DNA of 64,000 nt from assembly GCA_964245075.1 (NCBI GenBank), contig CAXTLC010000005.1, positions 22,790-86,789 on the forward strand, in the 5' to 3' direction. A program made the position numbers and the translations under genes. The stretch comes from LMUY01 sp964245075 (GTDB taxonomy: Bacteria; Pseudomonadota; Alphaproteobacteria; Acetobacterales; Acetobacteraceae). Positions within the stretch are counted from its first letter, which is position 1, and every line of letters starts with the position of its first letter. The notes below the pieces were generated by a model that saw only the letters and a list, made by a program, of their open reading frames with translations, made no database searches and was not told the DNA's origin. This document shows, in pieces, positions 8,727-17,196 of this stretch.

Positions 8727-9580
8727 CACGCCGCTTCCGCCTCGCCGCCGGGCTCGCCGTCGCCATGCTGGCAAACCCGGCGATCGCGCAGGTTCCGGCC
8801 GAAACGCCGCAGCCCGACCTGGTCAAGCTGCTGCCCCCCGACACCAGGACCTTCACCCTGGCCGTGGCGCTCGGCTCGCCGCCCGATGATTTCAGGGACG
8901 CGCAGGGCGAGGTGGCGGGCTGGGAGATCGACATCGTGCGCGCCGCCACGCAATCGCTCGGGCTGGCGCTGGACATCCGCCCGGCTACGTTCGACACGCT
9001 GATCCCCGGCTTGCAGGCGCACCGGTTCGACGGCGCGGTGGGCCAGATGGGCATCACCGAGCCGCGGATCAAAGCGATCGACATGATCGGCACGCTGATC
9101 GGCAGCGAGCTGTTCGCCGCGCTGGCGGACAGTTCCCTCAAGGTGGACACGCTGGCCGATCTGTGCGGGCTGACCGTGGGGACCACCCGCGGCTCCCGCG
9201 AGATGGTGTTCGCCGCCGGGCAGAACCCGCAATGCGAGGCAGCGGGCAAGAAGCCGATCAACGCCCTGGCGTTCAGCGACGGCAACGGCGCGGCGGAAGC
9301 GCTGATGAGCCGCCGGGTGGACCTGTACTGGCTGGGCTCGACCGCGATCAGCTACTTCGTGGCGCAATCCCACGGCCGCACCAAGGTGGTGGGCCACTAC
9401 ACCGACCCGAGCTACCTCGGCGTGGCGCTGCCCAAGGGCTCGGCCATGGCGGCGCCGCTGCAAGCCGCGATCCAGCACATCATGGATGACGGAACCTACG
9501 CGAGGATCGTGGCGAAGTGGGGCTTGGCGGAGGACGCGGTCAAGCAAGCGCCGCTGAACCCGAGCGGCACGCCCGGCTGA
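8723..9580 (+). CDS. Amino-acid-type ABC transporter substrate-binding protein (SBP family 3)
   Basis: A 285-residue periplasmic binding protein with a Sec signal peptide (TRRFRLAAGLAVAMLANPAIAQ). The mature part has the family 3 pattern: TFTLAVALGSPPDDFRD near the N-terminus, GWEIDIVRAATQSLGL, FDGAVGQMGITEPR and LCGLTVGTTRGSREM. It captures a polar amino acid or similar small solute for the permease and ATPase encoded next. The ATG overlaps the stop of the monooxygenase gene by 4 nt (ATGA), tying the transporter to the monooxygenases. The ligand cannot be deduced. Confidence 0.85.
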   Translation: MTRRFRLAAGLAVAMLANPAIAQVPAETPQPDLVKLLPPDTRTFTLAVALGSPPDDFRDAQGEVAGWEIDIVRAATQSLGLALDIRPATFDTLIPGLQAHRFDGAVGQMGITEPRIKAIDMIGTLIGSELFAALADSSLKVDTLADLCGLTVGTTRGSREMVFAAGQNPQCEAAGKKPINALAFSDGNGAAEALMSRRVDLYWLGSTAISYFVAQSHGRTKVVGHYTDPSYLGVALPKGSAMAAPLQAAIQHIMDDGTYARIVAKWGLAEDAVKQAPLNPSGTPG

Positions 9581-10422
9581 TGGACGGTGGCGGGGGTGCC
9601 GCGTCCGCGCCGCACCGCGTCGTCCCGCTCCGCCACCCCGGGAGATGGGTGGCCAGCGCCGCCGTCCTGCTGCTGCTCGGGCTGGCCGGGTGGAGCGTCG
9701 CCGGCAACCCGGCGTTCGAGTGGCCGGTCGTGGGCCGCTACCTGTTCGACCCGCAGATCCTGGCCGGGCTTGGCCGCACGCTGGAGCTGACGGTCGCGGC
9801 GATGGCGATCGGCCTGCTGCTGGGAACGCTGCTGGCGGTCATGCGGCTGTCTCCCAACCGGCTGCTGTCCGTCTCGAGCTGGGCGTATATCTGGGTGTTC
9901 CGCAGCGTGCCCACGCTGGTGCAGCTGATCTTCTGGTACAATTTCGGCGCGCTCTACCCGCGGGTCGTGCTGCGGGTGCCGTGGGGGCCGGAGCTGTTCA
10001 GCGCCAACGCCAACGCGCTGATCACGCCCATGTTCGCCGCCCTGGCCGGGCTGGGCCTGGCGCAGGCCGCCTACACCGCGGAGGTCATCCGGGCCGGCAT
10101 CGCTTCCGTCCCGAGCGGGCAGACCAGGGCGGCGCTGGCGCTCGGCATGCGCCCCCTGACGATCTTCCGGCGCATCGTGTTTCCGCAGGCGATGCGGGTG
10201 ATCATCCCGCCAGTGGGCAACGAGGTGATCTCCATGGTGAAGAACACGTCGCTGGTCAGCGTGCTCGCGCTGGCCGAGCTGCTCTACACCGCGCAGCTCA
10301 TCTATGCCCGCACCTACGAGACGATCCCGCTGCTGATCGTGGCCTCCTTGTGGTACCTGGCCGTCGTGTCGGTGCTGTCCGTGGCGCAGCATTCCCTCGA
10401 ACGCCGCTACCGCCAGCGATGA
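9580..10422 (+). CDS. Amino-acid-type ABC transporter permease (HisM/GlnP family)
   Basis: A 280-residue inner-membrane permease. The start is the ATG at 9580, overlapping the preceding stop as TGATG. Several hydrophobic helices follow a short cytoplasmic N-terminus. The family signature for contact with the ATPase is clear: AALALGMRPLTIFRRIVFPQAMRVIIPP, the EAA loop of polar amino acid permeases. A single permease gene suggests a homodimeric channel. Its stop overlaps the ATPase start (ATGA). Confidence 0.87.
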   Translation: MDGGGGAASAPHRVVPLRHPGRWVASAAVLLLLGLAGWSVAGNPAFEWPVVGRYLFDPQILAGLGRTLELTVAAMAIGLLLGTLLAVMRLSPNRLLSVSSWAYIWVFRSVPTLVQLIFWYNFGALYPRVVLRVPWGPELFSANANALITPMFAALAGLGLAQAAYTAEVIRAGIASVPSGQTRAALALGMRPLTIFRRIVFPQAMRVIIPPVGNEVISMVKNTSLVSVLALAELLYTAQLIYARTYETIPLLIVASLWYLAVVSVLSVAQHSLERRYRQR

Positions 10423-11192
10423 GTTCCCAGCCTGAAAGCATGGTGCGCATCCGCGGGCTGGTGAAGCGCTACGGCGCGCGGGAGGTGCTGCGCGGGGTGG
10501 ACCTGGACGTGGCGCCCGGCAGCGTGATGTGCATCATCGGCCCGTCCGGCTCCGGCAAGAGCACGCTGCTGTCCTGCATCAACCACCTCGAACGCATCGA
10601 TGGCGGGCGCATCTGGGTGGATGGCGAGCTGGTCGGCTACCGCGAACGGGCTGGCGTGCTGCACGAGCTGCCGGAGCGGCAGGTGGCCCGGATGCGGCAG
10701 CGCGTCGGCATGGTGTTCCAGCAGTTCAACCTGTTCCCGCACATGACCGCGCTGGGTAACATCACCGAAGCGCCGGTGCAGGTGAAGCGCATCCGTCCGG
10801 CCGACGCCCGCGCGCGCGGCATGGCGCTGCTGGACCGCGTGGGCCTGGCTGCCAAGCACGCCCAGTTCCCGGCGCAGCTTTCTGGCGGCGAGCAACAGCG
10901 GGTGGCCATCGCGCGGGCCTTGGCGATGGACCCTCAATTGATGCTGTTCGACGAGCCGACCTCGGCACTGGACCCGGAGCTGGTGGGCGAGGTGCTGGCG
11001 GTGATGCAGGACCTGGCGCGCTCCGGCATGACGATGGTGGTGGTGACGCACGAGCTGGCCTTCGCGCGGGAAGTGGGCGACGAGCTGGCGTTCATGGCGG
11101 ACGGCGCGGTGGTGGAACGCGGGCCGCCGCGCAGCGTGCTGGCGGCGCCGAAGGAACGGCGGACGCAGGATTTCCTGTCCCGGGTGCTGTGA
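10419..11192 (+). CDS. Amino-acid-type ABC transporter ATP-binding protein
   Basis: A 257-residue ATPase of the GlnQ/HisP type. Walker A is GPSGSGKST near residue 42, the Q-loop is VFQQFNLFPHM, the signature is LSGGEQQRVAIARAL, and Walker B is LMLFDEPTSALDPE followed by the H-loop VVTHEL. It energises the permease encoded just before it and starts at an ATG overlapping the permease stop. It is the last gene of the monooxygenase-transporter operon. Confidence 0.92.
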   Translation: MSSQPESMVRIRGLVKRYGAREVLRGVDLDVAPGSVMCIIGPSGSGKSTLLSCINHLERIDGGRIWVDGELVGYRERAGVLHELPERQVARMRQRVGMVFQQFNLFPHMTALGNITEAPVQVKRIRPADARARGMALLDRVGLAAKHAQFPAQLSGGEQQRVAIARALAMDPQLMLFDEPTSALDPELVGEVLAVMQDLARSGMTMVVVTHELAFAREVGDELAFMADGAVVERGPPRSVLAAPKERRTQDFLSRVL

Positions 11193-11245
11193 TCGAGCGT
11201 GCTGGCTTGGCGGTGCCGTTGAGGATCGGTTTCGCTTGCGGCTTT

Positions 11246-11262
11246 CTACGCTAGAAGCGTAG
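11246..11262. promoter_or_regulatory. Inverted repeat, candidate toxin-antitoxin operator
   Basis: CTACGCT-AGA-AGCGTAG is a perfect 7-bp dyad with a 3-nt centre, 9 bp before the GTG of the brnT remnant. Toxin-antitoxin operons of this type are usually repressed by their own antitoxin or complex at a palindrome in the promoter, so this is a good operator candidate. Binding is inferred from position and symmetry only. Confidence 0.5.
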
Positions 11263-11271
11263 TATTGGGGC

Positions 11272-11541
11272 GTGCGTTTCGACTGGGACTCAGTGAAGGA
11301 TGCAAGGAACCAGCGGGAGCGTGGGTTTGGCTTCGATTTCGCCTCGTTGATTTTTGAAGGCGGCACGATCGAGTGACCGGACAACCGGCAGGATTATGGC
11401 GAAGCCCGTGTACGGGCGATCGGAGAGGCAGACGGTCTGGTGCTCCATGTCGTCTTCACCGACCGTGGCGACGTGCGCCGGATCGTTTCCGCCCGGGTAG
11501 CGAACAGGAAGGAGCGGACGCGATGGCGCGCAAGCCGATGA
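11272..11541 (+). pseudogene. brnT: BrnT-family ribonuclease toxin with an in-frame UGA
   Basis: Reading from the GTG at 11272 gives MRFDWDSVKDARNQRERGF, FDFASLIFEGGTIE, a TGA at 11374-11376, then PDNRQDYGEARVRAIGEADG and LVLHVVFTDRGDVRRIVSAR, ending at 11541. Both halves match the BrnT toxin family (about 90 residues) and are in the same frame, so a single nonsense codon is the only lesion. Some BrnT subgroups have tryptophan at this place (VEWEDTR-type), so TGG to TGA is a simple explanation. The end overlaps the antitoxin start by 19 nt, as is normal for such pairs. The toxin is probably inactive unless the UGA is read through or is a sequencing error. Confidence 0.78.
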
Positions 11542-11867
11542 CGCTTGAGGAGATCAGGGCAAGCCGCCCGACGGTGGATCGCGCTAAGATCGCTGCGACA
11601 ACTGAGGCGGACATCCGTTGTCATCAGATTGAGGATGGCGAGGACCCCGACGCACAGTTTCCCCCATTCCGTCCGGCGCCGGACGTGCGCACGATTCGGG
11701 CGAAACTCCACATGACGCAGGAAACGTTTGCCGCCGCGATCGGCGTGCCTGTCGCGACCGTGCGCAATTGGGAGCAGTTGCGAACCGGCATGGACCCGGC
11801 TGTCCGGTCCTTGTTGCGGATCGTGGAACGGGAGCCTGATGCGGCGATGCGGGCGCTCTCAGGATAG
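11523..11867 (+). CDS. XRE-family antitoxin partnered with BrnT
   Basis: A 114-residue helix-turn-helix protein. It begins MARKPMTLEEIRASRPTVDR, a typical start of antitoxins encoded after BrnT toxins. The C-terminal half carries the XRE/HigA-like DNA-binding domain (VRTIRAKLHMTQETFAAAIG followed by VPVATVRNWEQLRTGMDPA). The ATG at 11523 lies inside the end of the toxin frame. The gene looks intact although its toxin partner is interrupted. It probably represses the operon through the dyad at 11246-11262. Confidence 0.85.
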   Translation: MARKPMTLEEIRASRPTVDRAKIAATTEADIRCHQIEDGEDPDAQFPPFRPAPDVRTIRAKLHMTQETFAAAIGVPVATVRNWEQLRTGMDPAVRSLLRIVEREPDAAMRALSG

Positions 11868-11887
11868 CCGGTCCTGACCACGACGGA

Positions 11888-13486
11888 TCAAGGCTGCGCT
11901 GCCGAGAACTGCCGCGCTTCCTCGATCTCCGGCCGTCCGGGCGAGGCGTCGACGGCCAAGGCCGCCGCCTGGGCGTAGCGCCGCCGCGCTTCCCCGTCCT
12001 GCCCCAAGGCGCGGGCGGCGCGCGCTGCGCCGAGAAAACTGTGCAAGCGGTTCGGCGCCAAATGCAGGCTGGCTCCGAAGGCAGCCTGCGCCTCTTCCGG
12101 CCGCCCGGCTTGGAGCAGGAGATCGCCATACAGCTCGCGTATCGGCAGGAGCTTGTTTTCCAGCAGGATGTGCTTCTCGCGCCCGTCATCCAGCGCCGCC
12201 GCGTCGCGCATCAGGCGCAGCGCCCCGTCCACGTCGCCGGCCGCGTACGCGGCCCAGGCGTCGGCCGCCCCGGCGTACACGTCAACGAGCCCGGCCCAGT
12301 AGGCGCCCTCGCCCTGCGAGACCGGTTCGCGCAGGCTGCGCAGCGCCGCCACCTCGTCCCGCGCCGCGCCTTGCTGGCCGGAGCGCGCGGCGCCGAGCGC
12401 ACGCACGAAGCGCACCGTCAATTCCTGAAAGGGCGATTGCACCTCGGTCGGCATGTCGGCGGCATCCGCCCAGTCTTCCCGCTCGAGCAGGTAGCGCGCC
12501 GCCACCAACGTGCGCTCGTTGGACGGGCCGGCCATGGCCAGCGCGTCCGCCACCGCCCCGTCCTCGCCGAGCTGAAGGTGCGCGCAGGCGATGAAGTCCA
12601 TCCCGTGCGGGTCGGCCGCGTCCAGCCAGGCCGTCGTGTGGCCGGCGCCGTGCGCGTGGACGGAGGCGGCGGCGCGGTTCGCCGCGATCGAGTCCTGCCA
12701 GAGTCCCAGCATCGAGTAGATGTGCGACGGCATGTGCTGGGCGTGCATGGCGGCAGGCGCGATGCCGGCGTAGGCCCGGGCGGCGGGCAGCGCGCGGGCG
12801 GCCAGGGGCGGGTAGTCGTAGGCGTGGATCAGGTAGTGGGGCGCCCCCGGGTGGCTGGGGTGCTCCGCCCACAGGCGTTCGAGGATGCGTCCTGCTTCAA
12901 GCTGGCGGGCATAGGTCGTGTCGGTGAGATCGACCGCCTCCAGGATCGCGAGCGCCGCGAAGCTCTGCACCTCCACGTCATCGGGATAGGCGCTGGCCAG
13001 TTGGCGCATTGCGGCCTCGTAGGCGCGGGTGCGCTGCGCGTGGTCCTCGCCCGGATCGCGGCAGTAGGTCCGCATCGCCGCGATCAGGCCCGCCTCGCGC
13101 GGGGACGCCGGGCCGGCCGCGAGCGCCTTGGCCACGTAGCCCTGTCCGGTTCGGAGCGCCGCACGATCGGGTGCGCCCGCCAGCGGGTTGCCGCGGACCG
13201 TCATCGCCGCGCCTCACCACGCGGCCGCGCAATGCGGGTCGGCGGCGGCGACGGCCAGGAAGGCGTCCTCCGGTCCGTCGAAATCGTGCAGGCGGGCGAT
13301 CGCGGTCTCGAAGTCAGCCTGCACCGGGGGCGCGCAAGAGTTCGGAAAGGACACGGTGCCGAAGCCGGGCACGTCGCGCGCGCGAGCGGGCGCTGCCGCC
13401 TGCCAGCCGAGGACGAGCGTGAGGCAGGACCGGACCAAAGCGGATGCCCAACCGTGATTGATGGTAGGATAAATGGTGCGCCTCAC
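11888..13486 (-). pseudogene. Secreted TPR-repeat protein interrupted by an in-frame UGA
   Basis: One frame runs from a GTG at 13484-13486 (overlapping the stop of the gene upstream as GTGA) to 11888, broken by a single TGA at 13214-13216. The first part has a signal peptide (SALVRSCLTLVLGWQAAAPARA) and then VPGFGTVSFPNSCAPPVQADF. The second part has TPR-like helices with HAYDYPPLAARALPAARAYA and MHAQHMPSHIYSMLGLWQDS. The stop falls in CAAAW-stop-GAAM, where relatives have a C-A-x-A-Y-W-G-x-A-M pattern, so TGG to TGA is likely. An ATG with GAGG upstream lies 9 nt after the stop (MTVRGNPL), so a signal-less 438-residue product could be made by reinitiation. Function of the family is unknown. 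Confidence 0.7.
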
Positions 13487-15747
13487 GCGGCGCGCATCGC
13501 CTCCCAAACCCGCAGCGGGGTGAGCGGCATGTCAAGGTGCGTCACCCCCAGCGGCGCCAGCGCGTCCAGCACGGCCGCCACCACCGTTGGGGGCGCGGCG
13601 ATCGCCCCCGCCTGCCCGGCGCCCTTCACGCCCAGCGGATTGGCCGCCGTCGGCTCCCCCAGCAACTGGACGTCCAGCCACGGCAGGTCGGCCGCCCGCG
13701 GCAGCGCGTAGTCCATGAAGGAGCCGCTCGCCAACTGCCCGCTGGCGGCGTCGTACGCCGCGTGCTCCGTCAAGGCCTGCCCGATGCCCTGCGCCAGCCC
13801 GCCCTGCACCTGGCCTTCCAGGAGCAGCGGGTTGATCGCCGTGCCGAAATCGTCGGCGGCCTGGTAGCGCAACAGGCTGACCACCCCGGTGTCGCGGTCC
13901 ACCTCCACTTCCGCCACGTGGCAGCCGTTGGGGAAGGTGATGCGGTCCAGCAGCGTCCAATGGTAGCTGTCGAGCGCCGCGCCGTCCGCCGCGGCGGCGC
14001 GGGCCACCTCCAGCAATCCCACGCTGCGCTTCCCCGCGCTGAACCGCCCGGCGGCGAAGGCCACATCCTCCGCCTGCGCCTGCAACAGCCGGGCCGCGAC
14101 AGGGCGGCCCTTGCCCAGCACCAGGGCCACCGCGTCCACCAGCGCCGAGCCGCCCATGTGCAGCGAGCGCGCGCCACCATGGCCATTGCCGTCCCGCACC
14201 AGCCGGGTATCCGCCTGCACGAACGCGAACGCCTCCACCGGCAGGCCCAGGCGGTCGGCGGCGATCTGCGGAAAGCTGGTCTCGTGCCCCTGCCCGTTGG
14301 ATTGCGTGCCGAGGTGCAGCGACACGGTTCCGTCCGCCCGGAAACGGATCTCGGCGCCTTCGTTGGGCGCACCGCGCGCGGTTTCCAGGAAGCACGCGAT
14401 TCCCAGCCCGCGCAGCCGGCCCGCGGCCGCGGCGGCGGCCCTGCGGGCGGGAAAGCCGGCGGCGTCCGCCGCCGCCAGCGCCGGGCCGATGTTGGCGGCG
14501 AAGCGCCCGCCGTCGATGGTGGTGGCCATCGGCGTGCGGTGCGGGAAGCGGTGCAGCAGGTTGCGGCGGCGCAGCTCCACCCGGCCTATGCCCGTGATGC
14601 GGGCGGCCTCGTCGATCAGCCGCTCCAGCAGGTAGTTGGCTTCCGGCTTGCCGGCGCCGCGGTACGCGTCCACCGGCACCGTGTTGGTGAAGGCGCCCCG
14701 TACGGACATGCAGACCGCCGGGATGTCGTAGCCGCCCCCCATGGCGTTGCCCGGCGCGTTGGTGGAACTGCCCGGCCCGCCGGTGGACATGCCGGCGCCG
14801 AGGTTGGCGACCGTTTCCACCTCCAAGGCCAGGAAGCGCCCGGCCGCGTCCAACGCCAGCCGCGCGTGCGTCAGGTTGTCGCGGCCGTGCGCGGTGGAGA
14901 TGAAATCCTCCCCGTGGCCGGACAGCCAGCGTACGGGGCGGCCGAACCGCCGGGTGGCCCACAGCACGGCGATGTACTCGGGATACAGCGGGTTCTTCAC
15001 CCCGAAGCCGCCGCCCACGTCCGGGCAGGCGACGTCCACCTGCTCATCCGGCACGCCCAGCACGCCCGCCAGGTCCCGCCGGATGCCGTGCACGCCCTGC
15101 CCGCTCAGCAACAAGGTGAACACCCCGTCCGCGAACGTGCCCAGCGCGCCGCGATGCTCCAGCGGCGCCACGATCACCCGGTTGTTGACCAGGCGGAGCG
15201 CCGCCACGTGCGCCGCCCCGGCGAACCCCGTCGCAACCGCCGCCGCGTCTCCCTTGCGGAAGCGGAACGCCAGGTTGCCCGGCGCTTCCTCCCACAGCAG
15301 CGGCGCGCCGGGCAGCAGGGCGGCCTCCGCGTCCACCACGGCGGGCAGCGGATCGTACTCCACGTCCACCAGCTCGGCCGCGTCCTGCGCGCGGTAGGGG
15401 GTGTCGGCCAGCGCGAAGGCGACCGGCTCGCCCACGTGGCGCACCCGGCTGCCCGCCAGCGCGTGGCGGGCGGGCACATGCATCGGGCCGTCCGTGGCAA
15501 CGGCCGCCGTGCACGGGATCGGCCCCAGCCCGGCCAGGTCCGCCGCGGTGAACACGCCGGCCACGCCGGGCGCGGCACGCGCGGCGGCCGTGCCGATCCA
15601 CCGAAGCCGGGCGTGGGCGTGCGGCGAGCGGACCATGTGCAGGTGCAGTGCGCCCGGCGCCGGGATGTCGGCGATGTAACGGCCGCGTCCGGTCAGGAAC
15701 CGCCCGTCCTCCCGCCGGCGGAGCGGCTGCCCGACCATCCGGTCCAC
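13483..15747 (-). CDS. Molybdopterin-binding hydroxylase large subunit (CoxL/XdhB-like)
   Basis: A 754-residue protein of the xanthine oxidase family, large (molybdenum) subunit. It has the a/b hammerhead domain at the N-terminus (TGRGRYIADIPAPGALHLHM), the Moco-domain motifs CPDVGGGFGVKN and LHLGTQSNGQGHETSFPQIA, and the C-terminal Glu motif NPLGVKGAGQAGAIAAP expected for the catalytic glutamate. The active-site loop reads AYRGAGKPEA, so it lacks the Cys of true CO dehydrogenase (AYRCSFR) and belongs to the form II / general hydroxylase group. No medium FAD or small 2Fe-2S subunit gene is adjacent. The GTG start lies 2 nt after the stop of the upstream monooxygenase, so they are one transcript. 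Substrate unknown. Confidence 0.83.
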   Translation of the reverse strand: MDRMVGQPLRRREDGRFLTGRGRYIADIPAPGALHLHMVRSPHAHARLRWIGTAAARAAPGVAGVFTAADLAGLGPIPCTAAVATDGPMHVPARHALAGSRVRHVGEPVAFALADTPYRAQDAAELVDVEYDPLPAVVDAEAALLPGAPLLWEEAPGNLAFRFRKGDAAAVATGFAGAAHVAALRLVNNRVIVAPLEHRGALGTFADGVFTLLLSGQGVHGIRRDLAGVLGVPDEQVDVACPDVGGGFGVKNPLYPEYIAVLWATRRFGRPVRWLSGHGEDFISTAHGRDNLTHARLALDAAGRFLALEVETVANLGAGMSTGGPGSSTNAPGNAMGGGYDIPAVCMSVRGAFTNTVPVDAYRGAGKPEANYLLERLIDEAARITGIGRVELRRRNLLHRFPHRTPMATTIDGGRFAANIGPALAAADAAGFPARRAAAAAAGRLRGLGIACFLETARGAPNEGAEIRFRADGTVSLHLGTQSNGQGHETSFPQIAADRLGLPVEAFAFVQADTRLVRDGNGHGGARSLHMGGSALVDAVALVLGKGRPVAARLLQAQAEDVAFAAGRFSAGKRSVGLLEVARAAAADGAALDSYHWTLLDRITFPNGCHVAEVEVDRDTGVVSLLRYQAADDFGTAINPLLLEGQVQGGLAQGIGQALTEHAAYDAASGQLASGSFMDYALPRAADLPWLDVQLLGEPTAANPLGVKGAGQAGAIAAPPTVVAAVLDALAPLGVTHLDMPLTPLRVWEAMRAA

Positions 15748-15749
15748 GC

Positions 15750-17060
15750 TCAGAAGTCCAGCAGGTTGTCGCGGAACTGCTTGTGGGCGTAGCTGCGCCG
15801 CACCAGGCCGCGCCGCTGCAATGCCGGCACCAAGCCGTCGGTGATCTCCGCCACCGTCTTGCGGCTGACGTTCGGCAGCACCAGCAGCCAGCCGTCGCCG
15901 CCCACTTCCTGCATCGCCTCGTCCATCTGCGCCGCCACCGTGTCCGGCGTGCCGACCAGGTCCACGCAGCCGCCATGGCTGGTGTAGGAAAGGATCGCCT
16001 CCCGCAGCGTGCGCCCGCCCGCCTTCTTCATGAAGTTGGCCAGGCTGGACTGGTGGCCGTTGGTGGTCAGCTCGCCCACCGGCGCGTCCAGGTCATAGCC
16101 GGAGAAGTCGATGTTGGTGGTCCAGCCCATCTGCGCGAGGCGGCGCTGCACCTCCGCGGTGGAGGCGACGCCGCGCTGGGCGGCGCGGGCCTGCGCTTCC
16201 TCGTCCGTGTTGGCCAGCACGGGCGTGGCCATGAACAGTACCTTGCAGCTGTCCGGGTCCCGCCCGGCCGCCGCGGCGCGGGCGCGCACGTCGTCCCGGT
16301 AGTCCCGCATCGCGTCCAGGCCCTTCGGGTGCGCCACGATGGTGTCGGCGTACTGCGCGGCGATCGCCCGGCCTTTCGCCGAACCGCCCGCCTGCGCGAT
16401 GACCGGGCGGCCTTGCGGGCAGGGGCCGGAGTTCAGCGGCCCGCGGCTGCTGTAGTAGTCGCCCTTGAAATCTATGGTGTGGACCTTCGCGGGGTCGATC
16501 AGCACGCCGCTGTCGTGATCAGCCACGATCGCCCCCGGCTCCCACGAGTCCCACAGCTTGGTCACCACGTCGATGTACTCGGCGGCCATGTCGTAGCGGG
16601 TGTCGTGCTCCGGCAGCCGGTCCAGGCCGAAATTCTGCCCCGAGTAGTCCGAGCTGCCGGTGACCATGTTCCAGCCCGCCCGGCCGCCGGACACCTGGTC
16701 CAGGGTGCCGACGATGCGCGCCGTCAGGTAGGGATGGTAGGCGAAGGTGGACAGCGTCGGCACGATGCCCAGGCGGGAGGTGGCCGCCATCATCAGGGAC
16801 GCGACCACGGAGGGTTCCTGCCGCGGGACGGACATGCCGTTCTTCAGGAACATGTCACGCGAGTCCTGCCAGTTCTGCCCGACATAGATGGAGTCCTCGA
16901 TCAGCAGGTAGTCGAAGCAGGCGCGCTCGATGGCGCGCGCCAGGTCGAGGAACGTCTCCGCCGACATCCACTCCTCGCTGATGTTGCCGCTCCACTGCTC
17001 GCCCCAGGCCTGGATGCTGGAGCCTTGAAGGAACCAAGCGAGATGGAACGGATTGGCCAT
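15750..17060 (-). CDS. LLM-class flavin-dependent monooxygenase, copy 3
   Basis: A 436-residue protein of the NtaA/SnaA/DszA family, with MANPFHLAWFLQGSSIQAWG at the N-terminus and the blocks FDYLLIEDSIYVGQNW, STFAYHPYLTARIVGTLD and SGGRAGWNMVTGSSD. It is more distant from copies 1 and 2 than they are from each other. The ATG at 17060 is used; the frame stays open upstream but has no better start. It is immediately upstream of the CoxL-like subunit on the same strand. It needs reduced FMN from a reductase encoded elsewhere. The likely role is oxygenation of an aliphatic or heterocyclic organosulfur or amine compound. Confidence 0.86.
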   Translation of the reverse strand: MANPFHLAWFLQGSSIQAWGEQWSGNISEEWMSAETFLDLARAIERACFDYLLIEDSIYVGQNWQDSRDMFLKNGMSVPRQEPSVVASLMMAATSRLGIVPTLSTFAYHPYLTARIVGTLDQVSGGRAGWNMVTGSSDYSGQNFGLDRLPEHDTRYDMAAEYIDVVTKLWDSWEPGAIVADHDSGVLIDPAKVHTIDFKGDYYSSRGPLNSGPCPQGRPVIAQAGGSAKGRAIAAQYADTIVAHPKGLDAMRDYRDDVRARAAAAGRDPDSCKVLFMATPVLANTDEEAQARAAQRGVASTAEVQRRLAQMGWTTNIDFSGYDLDAPVGELTTNGHQSSLANFMKKAGGRTLREAILSYTSHGGCVDLVGTPDTVAAQMDEAMQEVGGDGWLLVLPNVSRKTVAEITDGLVPALQRRGLVRRSYAHKQFRDNLLDF

Positions 17061-17196
17061 GCGTGCGTCCTTCGCGGCAGTTGCCCGGGGATTGTGCACG
17101 CGGCGTGCCAGCCCCGGAAAGGCCTTGCGCCCTCCCCGCCGCCCCTTACAATCGCGACATGACCACAACCCGGACGGCACGGATGGGACCGCGGCG

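Noticed and set aside
11374..13216. Reassignment of UGA to tryptophan in this organism
   Set aside because: Most genes in the window end with TGA, with many short overlaps at TGA stops, and Trp is encoded by TGG throughout. The two internal TGA codons are better seen as nonsense changes, errors or local readthrough.
13483..15747. Annotation as carbon monoxide dehydrogenase (CoxL)
   Set aside because: The CO dehydrogenase Cys motif AYRCSFR is replaced by AYRGAGKPEA, and no CoxM or CoxS genes are adjacent.
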